Part shown: piece by piece, positions 1 to 12,483 of the stretch
Layout: every line of letters starts with the position of its first letter
How positions within the stretch are numbered: position 1 is the stretch's first letter
Assembly: GCF_029784165.1 (NCBI RefSeq)
Contig: NC_073695.1
Location: 98,747,485 to 98,811,484, forward strand
Direction: 5' to 3'
DNA from: Wyeomyia smithii
Taxonomy: Eukaryota > Arthropoda > Insecta > Diptera > Culicidae
Length of the DNA: 64,000 nucleotides
The notes under the pieces: generated by a model
The model's input: the letters and a program-made list of their open reading frames with translations, nothing else
Databases searched by the model: none
Told to the model about the DNA's origin: nothing
Program-made: the position numbers and the translations under genes

Positions 1-317
1 TATTTGACCAATTTTCTATACGAATTTTCACTAATAATAGACGACATTGACACGTGACCCAGATAATTTTTTACCTCAGGAATGGTGTCAGCTATGATTC
101 AATTATTTTTCTAAAACCTCTAGAACCCTCGAAAAGCAAGGTAACACGGGTACGAAACCGCTAAGACCAGATTATGCTGCAATTTCACACTCTGTAGACG
201 TTTTTTCACGGGAAAGTTCAACTTTCGAATTGCATCAGGTGAAATGTTGTGCCATTCTTCCATCAAAAGGTTTTATTTCAGTTGATTTGGATTCTGAATC
301 GTATTTTTTCGAGTTTT
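1..317. other. unassigned sequence
   Basis: AT-rich sequence with no gene, repeat family or structural signature that I recognise. It ends where the palindromic terminus of the dispersed repeat begins. Confidence 0.4.
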
Positions 318-440
318 TCGCCTTTCTCCTAGAAAGGTATAGCAATCACTTGCAAAACCGAAGGTTTAAAAGTGCTCCAAAGGGCCGAATGGCATATGTC
401 ACTCAACTAAGCTTGACGAGCTGAGCATTTTCTGTATGTG
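318..440 (-). repeat. Terminal part of dispersed repeat (family P), reverse orientation
   Basis: It begins with the short palindrome CCTTTCTCCTAGAAAGG (321-337) and runs in reverse complement of 63080-63200, the same family at the far end of the window. It ends in a microsatellite. The remainder of the same copy resumes at 4709, so the copy was split by the R1-type LINE described next. Family P has no coding capacity; its class is not clear to me. Confidence 0.75.
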
Positions 441-1397
<957 letters not shown>

Positions 1398-1401
<4 letters not shown>

Positions 1402-4400
1402 GGGTGACACAATTGAACCTGAACCATTGCTATGCGGCACAGCAGCTGCTATACCAAGCAGCGTCTGGGTCGCGGTCGGACATCGCAATCGTATCGGACC
1501 CCTACTGCATTCCTCCCGGAAACGGTAATTGGGTTGCAGATAAGTCCAGTACGGCGGCCATATGCACGACCAGCAAGTTCCCGGTTCAGGAGGTTGTGTC
1601 AACCTCAAATGAAGGATACGCGGTTGCCAAGGTGGACGGAGTGTTCTACTGCAGTTGTTATGCTCCGCCGCGTTGGTCTATCGAAAGGTTCACCCAGATG
1701 GTCGATTTGTTATCTATGGAGCTGACGGGACTAACACCCTTAGTAGTGGCGGGCGACTTCAACGCTTGGGCTGTTGAGTGGGGAAGCCGCCGCACGAACC
1801 GGAGGGGTCAGATCTTGTTGGAAGCTTTGGCAAAGCTCAACCTAGATCTGGCCAACGTTGGAACCAAGTGTACATTCAGCAGAAATGGTGCGGAGTCGAT
1901 CATCGACGTGACGTTCTCCAGCCCAGGACTGATCGTGAACTGGAGGGTAGACGATGGCTACACCTATAGTGACCACCAGTCGGTCTGCTATAGCGTAGTC
2001 CAGAACGTGAGGCGGCAGGCGACGGGTAGAGCCAATACTCCGACCGTCCGCGGGTGGAAGACATCGCATTTCGATGCCGAGGTATTTGCAGAAGCAATGA
2101 GAAGAGAGCGCGAGGGGGGCAGTTGGCTCCGCCCGAGTGCTGACCAATTAGTTGCCACATTATCGCGGGCGTGCGACGCCACCATGCCTAGGACCCGCCA
2201 ACCTAGGAATGGTAAGTCACCGGTATACTGGTGGACCGACGCGATAGCGGACCTCCGTAGCGCGTGCCTCCGTGCAAGACGGATGTTGCAACGTGCACGT
2301 ACCGATGCACAGAGGGTAGAGCGCCGTGTAGTATTCGGATCTGCAAGATCGGCGCTTAAAAGTGCGATAAAGGCGAGCAAAAGAGCCTGCTTCGATAGGC
2401 TATGCGCGAGTGCCAATACGAATCCGTGGGGCAACGCCTACAGAGTCGTAATGGCGAAGACCAAAGGCGTGTTGGCGCCTGCAGAGCGATCACCAGCGAT
2501 GCTGGAGCGTATCATCGAGGGACTCTTTCCACGACACGAGCCAAATCCTTGGCCTCCGGTTGCTGAGTCTCACGTCCGACGTTCCAGTATCTCAGACACA
2601 GACCAGGGATGGTCGGCCAACCTGCCGGGCATCCAATCCGTGAGAGACGGCAGCCGTGCCGAGGTTGTGGAGGAGGTAAGGGTTACGAATGAGGAACTCA
2701 TCGTGATCGCCAACTCCCTAAAGGTGAGCAAGGCACCGGGACCGGATGGAATCCCGAACTTGGCCATCAGGACGGCCATGAAAGTGGCCCCCGATCTATT
2801 TCGAGCAGTCATGCAGAAGTGCCTGGATGACTGCCTCTTTCCGGACAGGTGGAAGCGACAGAGATTGGTGCTGTTGCCGAAGGCTGGGAAACCGCCAGGG
2901 GACCCATCGGCATACAGACCTATCTGTCTGCTGGACACTACGGGCAAGGTGCTTGAGAGGATTATCCTCAACAGACTGGTGAAGTACACAGAGGGTGTAA
3001 ACGGTCTGGCAAGTAACCAGTTCGGCTTCCGGAAAGGTAGATCCACGCTGGATGCTATTCTCTCTGTCACCAAGACGGCAGAGGTAGCACGCCAGCGTAA
3101 GAGTTGGGGCATTCGCTATTGCGCAATCGTCACGCTTGACGTGAAGAATGCATTCAATAGCGCCAGTTGGGACTCCATAGCGCTCGCGCTTAGGAGCATC
3201 CACGTACCGGTGTCGTTGTACAAGATTTTGGAAAATTATTTCCAGAATCGGGTACTAGTTTACAACACGGAGGAGGGTCAGAAGTGCGTCCCAATCACCG
3301 CAGGGGTACCGCAAGGTTCCATCCTGGGCCCGGTGTTGTGGAATGTCATGTATGACGGGGTGTTGAAACTAAAGTTCCCTGTAGGGGTTGTGATCGTCGG
3401 TTTCGCAGACGACATCACGCTAGAGGTCTACGGCGAGTCGATCGAAGAGGTCGAGTTGACGGCCGCGCACTGCATACGCAAGGTCGAAGACTGGATGCAC
3501 TCTAGGAAACTGGAGTTAGCGCACCATAAAACGGAGGTTACGGTTGTGAACAACCGCAAATTAGAGCAACAGGCAGTGGTCAGAGTCGGTGACTGCACCA
3601 TTACCTCAAGGCGTTCCTTGAAGCTCTTGGGGGTTATGGTTGACGATAAGCTCACATTTAAGAGTCACGTCGACTATGCCTGTAAGAGGGCTTCAACGGC
3701 CGCTGCAGGACTATCTCGAATGATGTCCAATAGCTCAGCGGTATATGGCAGCAAGCGTAAACTTCTTGCCAGCGTGGTTTCGTCCATACTTAGGTATGGT
3801 GGGCCAGCGTGGTCCAAAGCGTTAGGTACCAACAGTCATCGTCGTAAACTGGAAAGTACCTACAGGCTCATGTGCCTGAGGGTTGTGAGCGCGTACCGTA
3901 CAGTGTCATACGACGCAATCTGCGTCCTGTCCGGCATGATGCCTATCAGCATAGCCATTAAGGAGGACGTAGAATGCTTCGATCAACGTGACACAAGGGG
4001 TATACGAGGCACCAGAAGGTCATTCTCGATGATCAGATGGCAGCAGGAATGGTCCAATTCCGCAAAGGGTAGATGGACGCATCGACTTATTCCGGACGTA
4101 TCCGGATGGGTCGGGAGGCGCCATGGAGAAGTTAACTTCCACTTGACACAGATTCTGTCAGGTCATGGTTGCTTCAGGCAGTATCTACACAGATTCGGGC
4201 ATGCGGGGTCCCCCATGTGTCCCGAGTGCGCGGATGCGGAAGAAACTGCTGAGCATGTCTTCTTCGTGTGCCCTCGTTTTGTGCATGCGCGGAGCGACAT
4301 GATGGTAGTGAGCGGGCCAGACACCACTCCGGACAACCTAGTTCGGAGGATGTGTAAAGACCCAAACATTTGGAGGGCGGTTTGTACAGCCGCCTCTCAA

Positions 4401-4460
4401 ATAGTTTTAGAATTGCAAAACAGGCGACAGGTTGACCACCGACACGCCAGTGTTAGCTAA
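1398..4460 (+). CDS. R1-type LINE ORF2: APE endonuclease and reverse transcriptase, intact
   Basis: This is an uninterrupted 1,020-codon frame encoding the target-primed reverse transcription enzyme. N-terminal APE endonuclease: QLNLNHC near residue 5, VVAGDFNAWAVEWGS near 115, SIIDVTFSS near 167 and YSDHQSV near 190. The usual catalytic Glu position reads SDPY (Asp). RT core: PKAGKPPGDPSAYRPI near 495, TLDVKNAFNSA near 580, AGVPQGSILGP near 635 and FADD at 669-672. A CCHC knuckle (CPECADAEETAEHVFFVC) lies near 940. There is no RNase H, as expected for R1-type elements. The frame opens at GTG overlapping the ORF1 stop (GTGA) with no nearby AUG, so translation probably needs frameshifting or reinitiation from ORF1; the exact start is unknown. 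All RT catalytic residues are present and I see no disabling mutation. Confidence 0.92.
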
Positions 4461-4672
4461 CGGCCAGTCTCCAGGTTAGTTAGCTAAGTTAGCAAAGAGA
4501 TCTATAGAACCAAGAGGGTGCACAGAGCACAAAAGCCGCTCCCCGAAGCAATACCTAGCGGTGGTCCCGGGGAGTATTATGGGCTGGAGACTGGAGGGGT
4601 TTTAGTGGGTCCGGTTGGTCACCTCAGGGGTTTGGATGCAAATTTCCCCTCCACCTGAAACAAAAAAAAAAA

Positions 4673-4673
<1 letters not shown>

Positions 4674-4708
<35 letters not shown>
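4674..4708. repeat. (TA)n microsatellite, right flank of the LINE
   Basis: A TA tract runs directly from the LINE poly(A) tail into TGTGTGTATGTG, which is the continuing microsatellite of the host repeat in reverse orientation. Confidence 0.9.
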
Positions 4709-5165
4709 GTGTGTATGTGCAGATTTTTATTCTCACTCACTTTTCTCAGAGATGGCTAGTTGCCTCATAAGACCTTATCAAATTTCATTGTAATCGGATT
4801 CTTAGTTTAGAGGTTATGTATCAAATCGTGAAAATCACGAAACATCATTATCTCAGAAACTACAAAACCTATTCGAACAGAATTGATTTTAAATGAACGG
4901 GCTACGTGAAAAATCCTTAACTTTTGAATATTATAAAGCTTAAACATGTGGTTCAAAAGTTATGGAAAGAAACGTGTACTGGAGACTGTTTAATCTCACT
5001 CATGTTTCTCATAGGTGGCTGGACCGATTTTTATAAAATCAGTATCAAATGGAAGGTCTAGTAACCCATAAAATCCTATTGATTTTTTTGCAATCGGACT
5101 TTTACTTTGCCTGTTATGTTTTAAAATGTGGAATTCAGCTATGAAAAGAAACACATTCCGAAGAG
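4709..5165 (-). repeat. Family P dispersed repeat, second half of the split copy
   Basis: It matches 62300-63000 and 61480-61780 in reverse complement, with hallmark phrases such as CTCACTCACTTTTCTCAGAG and GGTCTAG near runs of AATCGGA. Two to three diverged internal modules alternate, as in the long copy at 60910-63215. Confidence 0.75.
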
Positions 5166-5248
5166 CATGAGCATGAGCATTGACGACCGTACATATCGTA
5201 GTTGCACCTCCGTGATTGACCTGAGCTAGTGAAGTTGCAGTTATTTGA

Positions 5249-5610
5249 TGCAGAAATGTAAATGTCCCCATTCCGGGTTCCTCCGGGGCATCTGAATCGT
5301 TCCGAGAGTGGCCAACGTAATATGTATTTAAAAAATATGTCTTTTGGATGATTCCTGATGAAAAATCCTGAAGATAGAGGTGTCGCATGCTATATTTTGA
5401 TGCAGAAATGTAAATTCTCCCACTATGGGTTCCTTCGGGGCATCCAGGTTGTTCCGGAAGTGGCCAATGCAGCCTATATTCAGATATCTGTCTTTTAAAA
5501 GATTCCTGATAAAAAATCCTGAAGATAGAGGTGTAACACGCTATATTTGGTGCAAAAACGTAAATGTCCCCTACTAAAGATTCCTCTGAGGACTTCCGGA
5601 TGATAAATAG
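5249..5610. repeat. Short tandem array, period about 150 bp, about 2.3 copies
   Basis: Units start at 5249, 5401 and 5551 with TGCAGAAATGTAAAT or close variants, and each contains AAAATCCTGAAGATAGAGGTG. The spacing is 152 and 150 bp. A 246-codon open frame on the minus strand across it simply reads the repeat and shows no domain. Confidence 0.8.
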
Positions 5611-6777
5611 CCATTTCTCGATGAGTTCTTGGCCGATTCCGGATCTTGATGAACCATTCGCTTCAGAAATGATTTTGTCATCTATGCCAATGATGCAAAT
5701 GAGCATTTTTATCAGGTAACCCATTACCAAATCCATCCAAAAATTAGCTGGTTTGACATGCCTACCGGAACTCAGGAATATTTCCTATATCCGGTAACCT
5801 AGGCCAGATCTGGGGTCAGAAAATGAAACTTCAAAAGTTTTCCAGTTCAATGGTGTTCGATTTATTAAAATCGAATAACGTTGAACAAAGCTATAGCATT
5901 TCAAATTTCATCAAAATTTTGCCTATTCTACTTATTTTGACTATCCCCTGTAGATAGTTTTTGGGATGTTATGCCATCTTCGATGTACAACAATTCAGTA
6001 ACTCTCACTTTAAAAAGATCAATAACGGCGCCGGCTACGTCCTTACAGTCGTTGGGGAAAAATAGGAAAAGGATTGTTAGTTCGACAAACGTTGTTATGA
6101 GACTGAGTTCACCTCTGCATCTCTACGGATGTCACAGGAAGGGTATTTGTGTTAGTATGATGGGATAGAAAAGATCAGGATTCGCCGTGGTAGGCAATAC
6201 GATCAGATATTTTTAAATCCCGCGCGCGAAGAATAATTTTTTGGACCAAATAATGAATCGTCAGACACAAAAGCTAAGCTCGAATCAACGAGCTGATTCG
6301 CAGACACCGATTTTATGTCCTGTGAGAGTAAGCTACGCGATACGAATCTCCAGATCACCAATCACAGCAAACCGAACTTAAACGATTAATAACTATACTA
6401 AAAACAAAACCTATCTTTCTTTTTTTGTTATTTTAGAATCAATAAAGTTGATATATTTAATAATAAAAAACAATACTGTGAACATTTAATATATATCGCG
6501 ATAACGTTGTTTGAAGCGGCCACTATACGGTAAAAAGTTGCTACCTTCATCATATTTGACATGTGACTTATATTCGAATGCGAGTTGTGAAAAGTAAATT
6601 ATTTTCAAACGCGGGTATTGTCGCATCCAGCCTGCTCATGTGTAAGTAAAACTATATGAATATTCGCAATATCGTTAACGCAAGAAATACCTAATAAAAG
6701 ATAAATTTAGAAAAAAAGGAGACACACACACCTAAACCAAAACGTCCAAAATTAATTGTGTTGCGTCTATGAATATA
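5611..6777. other. unassigned intergenic sequence
   Basis: I see no gene, TIR pair or recognisable repeat beyond scattered low-complexity stretches. Confidence 0.35.
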
Positions 6778-6779
6778 TA

Positions 6780-7541
6780 CACGCAAAAGTTGAAGTCTTG
6801 TACAATCATTGTGTCTTCCCGATTCACACAAATGTTACACAGAAATCGCACAATAAATGTGTGAAACGCATAACGCAACAGTTGTACTGCAAACACATTA
6901 ACATAGAATGAAATCAGAATATGTATCATACACCGACACTTTATTTCTCACGTCGAGTATATTAGTGACTGCACGCGCTTTTTTCTCAAGCGACGAGAGA
7001 AATTTCTCTCTTGCTCGTATAATTTTCATGTATGTGCGACAAGTCTAGGACGTACGTCACATACAATTTGCAGGTTGCTCTTTCGCTTCTCTTTCGGTTC
7101 GGATTGCGACGCGCAAACTGATATCTCGTTGCTTCACGGAATGAGCGAGACACCCGTGCTATACATACTTGATACCAGTGTTGTTAGTCTCTCACTCATA
7201 CTGTCGGTGCGTGCTTGCTGCTATTCAGAGGAATGCATGAAGAAGAAAAAGTATCTCGAAAGCGTGAGTGCAAAAGACTTGAAAAGCGTAGCATATGTCT
7301 CGTCCTCAAGCAGAAAGGAGGATAATGGTTTTGCTCTCCGCTCGCTTTGCAATACTGTTTGATACCAGCTGAAACTGTTTAGGTGTAGTAGTTTGAAGCT
7401 GCCAAATACATTGGAGAAACGCTAGAGCATTAATTGCGTTATGCCCAACACGCAATCATTGTACTGGTTCCGAATTACATCAACAATTGCGCTAAAAACG
7501 CACAATTTTGTACTGGTTTCGCACCATCCAACTTTTGCGTG
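6780..7541 (+). mobile_element. MITE, TIR CACGCAAAAGTTG, TA target duplication
   Basis: The ends are CACGCAAAAGTTGAAG and the inverse CAACTTTTGCGTG, flanked by TA at 6778-6779 and 7542-7543. The body is reverse-complementary to 12484-13710. TA duplication suggests Tc1/mariner-type mobilisation. No transposase is encoded. Confidence 0.75.
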
Positions 7542-8268
7542 TAGCAAAAATTTAGCTTGGAGCTAAAAATAACCATTCAAAAGCCAGAGAAGTCATTAAC
7601 AGCAAAGAAAAAACAATGAATATCGAAACAAAGTAATTGGACAAATTTGAAGTTCAAAATTTCAAAACATTTTAACAATTCAAAAATATCGCGAAACAGG
7701 CAAACAAGTTGTGCGGTACGTGTCTTTTCTCAGTTAAGAAATATGAATATATCCACAATGAGAAAATATATAAAAACGCTGCACTTTGCGCCGTCTAGCC
7801 TCGGCACACAATCAGCCCAAGAATACGTGGGATAAAACACACGCGGATACTAAAAAATAAGTATTTGATTCATGTCGGTGGAAGCCACCAGCAGTTTAAA
7901 TGAACATGTCTGTAAATGTATGCACTTATCTTAGACACCGAAGCAGCATTCAGTGAGTCAAGCACGCCGCCGCGCTCACACTCGAGCACAAATAAACCAT
8001 TTCCATGATTACAATTGCCGCTCTCTCGGCTCCTGTCTCTCAGCAGAACTTGCCATCGGCGACAAGCATATGTACAGCGTAGCACTGGAGAAGAGGTTTC
8101 ACTGCGTTGAACTTTAGACACAATATACTCTTTGCATGAACACGAACGCGTTTAAGAAATGTCACCAACACAACACTGCGCTATTAAGACAGCCATTTGC
8201 AGAGCGATAAACTGTACAAGAAAACTGTATTCAAATTCTAATTCCTGAGTTCCTCTCACTCGTAATTC
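7542..8268. other. unassigned sequence
   Basis: No coding potential above background and no repeat signature recognised. Confidence 0.35.
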
Positions 8269-8515
8269 ACTTTGAACATACTGTAATCAACAAGGGGTAC
8301 CCTCAACTACAACTATCACTCGAATTTCACAATTTTTCGCAATATGCACCACAATTAAACGCGATTATTGAAGACGCGATAAACAAAGCGTCCACACACT
8401 GCGGCCTTCTTTCACTCGCATCTCAACAGCTAGAGTATTTATTGGAGGAAGTGCCGATTGATGTATCTAGCTGTACGCTGCCCGCTACCGCACAGAGGCA
8501 GCTTTTTACTAGAGG
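8269..8515 (+). repeat. 247-bp direct repeat, left copy
   Basis: It appears identical over its full length to 9382-9628, reading from ACTTTGAACATACTG to TTTTTACTAGAGG. The two copies bracket the 8516-9381 fragment exactly. Confidence 0.9.
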
Positions 8516-9381
8516 TTTTTTCTCAGCACCCGAAGTGGCTTCTGAATGGCTGCAATTTAGGACGATTTGTTTTGAATGGTGATTTCTTTGTGATTAACGG
8601 TATTTCTTATATTCGTAAGACAGCTAGACACAAAAAGTTTTCATTTCCATCATTGAAATTTTCGATTTTGATCAAAATCTAGGAGTTTAAGGCCTGTTTT
8701 CTACGACTGATTAAAATAGGCGCCACTGCTTAAGCCGTTCCCTACCCTACATGGAAAATCTACGAGCAAGAGAGAAAGAGCAGTCACTAATACACTCGAT
8801 GTGAGGAATAAAGTGTCGGTATATGATACATATTCTGATTTCAATCTATGTCAATGTGTTCGCAGTACAACTGTTGCGTTATGCGTTTCACACATTTATT
8901 GTGCGATTTCTGTGCAACATTTGTGCGAATCGGGAAGACACAATGATTGTACAAGACTTCAACTTTTGCGTGTATGGGGTCGTGTTGCTTATATAATGCA
9001 TTGCGATGTGGCAGAGAGAGAAAGTTTCTTTGACTTAGTGGCCTTTCCGGAGCATACACATTTAGTTGCTGCAAAATTCTCGGGGCATCAGTTTCACCAG
9101 TTAAAATTTTGAAAATAAATACAATCTGTGCTTCGAACCGTCTTTGCTGCAGTGTTTCCATACCTAGAAGTTGGCAGCGATCAGCATACGCCGGTAACTG
9201 TTGCGGATCTCGCCATGGGAGGAAACGTAAGGCATAGCGTACAAATTTCCGCTGCACGGTTTCTATTCTTGCAATCCAGTTTGCGTTGTAAGGACACCAC
9301 ACTACACAATTAGTTTCCAGAACTGATCGTACCAGAGAGTAAAACAACGAACGAAGACATAGTGGGTCACAATATTCCGAT
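8516..9381. mobile_element. Duplicated composite transposon fragment (LINE end plus MITE)
   Basis: This fragment is about 99% identical to 13242-14119, with a handful of substitutions and one 11-bp tandem difference. It contains part of a CR1-like LINE on the minus strand (about 8980-9381), the distal half of the CACGC MITE and part of a further nested insertion. Because it carries the junctions between these elements, it was copied after they had nested. It is therefore not an independent LINE retrotransposition. Confidence 0.8.
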
Positions 9382-9628
9382 ACTTTGAACATACTGTAAT
9401 CAACAAGGGGTACCCTCAACTACAACTATCACTCGAATTTCACAATTTTTCGCAATATGCACCACAATTAAACGCGATTATTGAAGACGCGATAAACAAA
9501 GCGTCCACACACTGCGGCCTTCTTTCACTCGCATCTCAACAGCTAGAGTATTTATTGGAGGAAGTGCCGATTGATGTATCTAGCTGTACGCTGCCCGCTA
9601 CCGCACAGAGGCAGCTTTTTACTAGAGG
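9382..9628 (+). repeat. 247-bp direct repeat, right copy
   Basis: Perfect copy of 8269-8515, immediately following the composite fragment. The period between copies is 1,113 bp. Confidence 0.9.
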
Positions 9629-9854
9629 AAGTGCCATTGAATCAGCTGATCACTGCTGGTACCCGCTGCCACTGCTGCTACTGCTAAGTGAGGACTGCTG
9701 TTGTCGCTGTTTATACATAATATGAGCAGTTTTGGCTGAAACACGTTCTTTATAGACCCGAGTTTACGTTCAGGGGTAAGAGTGGACAAACTTCACTGAA
9801 CGAACTTTTACATCAATGTGTTTGCTGAACTTCAACAGGTTAGTCAAAAATTAA

Positions 9855-10762
9855 ACTTTTCTGAAAAGAAACACATTCCGAAGACTACCTTAACTCACTC
9901 ACTTTTCTCAGGGATGGCTGAACAGATTTTCACAAAATTAGTGTCAAATGAAAGGTCTAGCTGCTTCATAACATCCTATTGAATTTCATTGTAATCAGAC
10001 TGTAACTTTGTCTGTAATGTATCATAATATCAAAATCACGAAACTTCATTATCTCACAAACTACACAACCGATTTAATCAATATTGGTATCAAATTACCG
10101 GGCTAGTTAAGGGTTAACTAAAGAATTTGATAATGATTAGGCATGTGGTTCAGAATAAACATGTTCCGATGACTTTTCAAATTCATTCGTCTTCCCCAAG
10201 AAGGCAATTTCATAACAATTTGATACGTGGTGCAAAAGTTATGGAAAGAAACGAAATTGATTGATCAAAATATATTGTACTATTTGAACGTTCCCGGTAT
10301 TGCTCTTGATTAAAGTGTTTGATATTAGAAGGCATTTTTTTATTTCGATATTTCTTCAGCACAAATAGAACGTCACGTTTTGCTTTAATTATTACTTCAA
10401 ATACAACATTAATATTGTAGGACCCAAAGAGTGAATATACCTTTATTGGATTGAATTCGGCAATTTAAGGTTGTTTTCCAGAAACTATAAGTCGCAGAAT
10501 CGGATTTCAGAATAAAGTATGGAGTTGATTCCCGGCATCTATGCATTATTCCGGTTCCTGAAAAACTCACATTGGGTAATTAAACTGGAAGCTACTATCC
10601 AAAAATTTAAAATGGCGTCTGAAGTTGATGATACTGTTCCACCAATTCTCATATTGAATGATATTTGGTCTTTTTTGGCTGTTTTTTTCAGAAAATTGAA
10701 GTGTTCGTGTGAATCTATTTAAACAAATAATAGGGTTGAATGAGAAAGGCTGGGTCTGACCG
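9855..10762 (-). repeat. Family P dispersed repeat, reverse copy lacking the microsatellite end
   Basis: It matches 60930-61780 in reverse complement. The start-side end (10735-10762) contains GAGAAAGGCTGGGTCTGACC, and the body has the family phrases CTCACTCACTTTTCTCAGGG and GGTCTAGCTGCTTCATAACA. It has no coding capacity. Confidence 0.7.
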
Positions 10763-10776
10763 TTAGGTTTTTTCTC

Positions 10777-11190
10777 TTAAAATGGATTCAAAAGTTTTCT
10801 ACGGAATCGAGGTCCGGCGATTAGGGAGTGTTGCTTCGACGCTGTAGAGCAACCACTCCTTGATGAGCACCACGAATGTTTCAGATCGTTATCCTGAACG
10901 GCATGGAAATCCGATCCATGACCCAGTTTCATCGCGCTGTCCTTTAACTTGTGTATCAAAATATCAAGGTATTTGAATCGATCCATGATAGGTTTTATCG
11001 ACATTAAATTTTCAGTGCCGTTCGCACCGAAGACATCCCAAACCATAACATAGCTGCCTTCGTGCCTTATTGTCAGTAACAAATTTGTTGATTCCAGTCT
11101 CACTGATATGATAGTCAGACCCAAAAATATTAAATTCACTCTATTCATCTCCATGACAGTTAACTTAGGGCATATTCTAGTCACTTTTTC
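10777..11190 (-). pseudogene. Tc1-like transposase C-terminal remnant
   Basis: The minus-strand reading contains GSYVMVWDVFGANGTENLM followed by IMDRFKYLDILIHKLKDSA and a degraded catalytic segment, AVQDNDLKHSW, where the family has a QQDNDPKHT-like motif. These are the middle and second-aspartate regions of Tc1-type (IS630-Tc1-mariner) transposases. The N-terminal DNA-binding part and the third catalytic residue are not recognisable, so it is a dead fragment. Confidence 0.75.
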
Positions 11191-11532
11191 TATTTTTTAG
11201 CTGATATGCAGGGCTTCTTCCGGGTGACACAACCGCGGTATTTGTGATCATGGAAAACATTACATACGGTGTTTGGAGGTTAACCTATTTGTTACCGAAC
11301 TGTGACGCTAACTTGAAGCAATAATTTAACGATTCTCTCTAATTTGAATTTCTATGATAAGTTGGTGACGATGAGAAATTCTCGCTCTACCGGGAGTAGT
11401 CTCCAATGCTATGCATACTCTAGCTTTTCCGGAACAGAAATGATGCTCAGCAGCCGGAAATCAATTCTAGACGTCATTTTGTTCGTCGAATCGAACTTAT
11501 CGCAAAATTATTTAAAAACGTATTTTCGAATA
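11191..11532. other. unassigned sequence
   Basis: Nothing recognised between the Tc1 remnant and the next MITE. Confidence 0.35.
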
Positions 11533-11534
11533 TA

Positions 11535-12148
11535 CAGTCCCTCTACAATTCTGGGTCAGTCAACGTGTTGTCTGAATGTTCAAAAATGGATATAAAATCG
11601 GAAAAATTATCAACTACGAATGTTTTACTATCTATCTCTGTGTTCTGATGTGAACTTTCGATCAACAATTCGTTTCACTGCAGTTGATGCGTGTGAATCG
11701 GTTGGGAAAAAAAATACCACTTACATAGCCAGAGACACAATTATGGGTCACTTTTGGCATTCTAAATCATTTAGACTATAATATCGTCAAATTACATAAC
11801 GCAAGTTATTTTATTGTTATAAAAGCTTGATAATAAGTTACTTTATTCAGTCTTGTCGCATAATCATGTAAAAGTAATAAAAATAGCCAAAATATGGACT
11901 GACCCACAATTGTGTACCGCAAGATGTAACATTACTACAATTATGAGTCACTTCACTTACTGCACCGAGCAGAATTATAGTTTTTCGTGACATTCTCAAC
12001 TTTAAATCATTTTAATCGTATAAATAAGGTTACACGTGAGTTACAAAAAATACCACTGCTAATGAAAATTGTTCAGTTTCGTGAGAATAGACGTATTTGC
12101 GAAAAAGTGACCCATAATTGTAGCTGACCCATAACTGTAAAGACACTG
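11535..12148. mobile_element. 614-bp MITE with 25-bp TIRs, TA target duplication
   Basis: The left end CAGTCCCTCTACAATTCTGG (11535 on) is the imperfect inverse of the right end, whose reverse complement starts CAGTGTCTTTACAGTTATGG. TA flanks both sides (11533-11534, 12149-12150). The phrase ACCCATAATTGT or its inverse recurs near 11750, 11903, 11940 and 12108, giving subterminal repeats. TA duplication and a CAGT start fit the Tc1/mariner group. No ORF is encoded. Confidence 0.85.
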
Positions 12149-12383
12149 TATATCCCAGCCCACCCATTCAACAGATAAACGCTGCTAACGTGAATCTACC
12201 GCAATTAAATGTTTCAGTTGATGAGGTTCAAAGAATGCTACTGTATATAGATGGTTTGAAAGGTTCCTGATAATTCAACTAAGCAATTTAACTAAGTTTT
12301 TTTTTGTTATTTGTTATTTTTATTGGTATAATCATCTGACACATTGGTGGTCTTAATGATAAAATATCTTAAGGCTTAGGCAC

Positions 12384-12481
12384 TTAGGATTGTCGTCGAC
12401 GGAGGAGTCGCCTTAACGTTGTTATCGACATGTTGAAGTCAAATAGTGCTGCTACGTCGTTGAAGCTGGCAGACATAGACG
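12384..12481 (-). pseudogene. C-terminal end of the CR1-like LINE ORF2
   Basis: The minus strand reads MSASFNDVAALFDFNMS followed by a basic tail and stop. This is the conserved C-terminus typical of CR1/jockey LINEs. It is separated from the main ORF2 body by the MITE insertion, and the frame is shifted at the join. Confidence 0.65.
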
Positions 12482-12483
12482 TA

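Noticed and set aside
4996..5736. 246-codon minus-strand open frame
   Set aside because: It reads across a 150-bp tandem DNA repeat and a family P segment, with no domain or codon signal; treated as chance.
8841..9419. Independent CR1-like LINE insertion with a 247-bp target duplication
   Set aside because: The fragment includes MITE junctions shared with 13242-14119, so it is a copy of an already nested block rather than a new retrotransposition.
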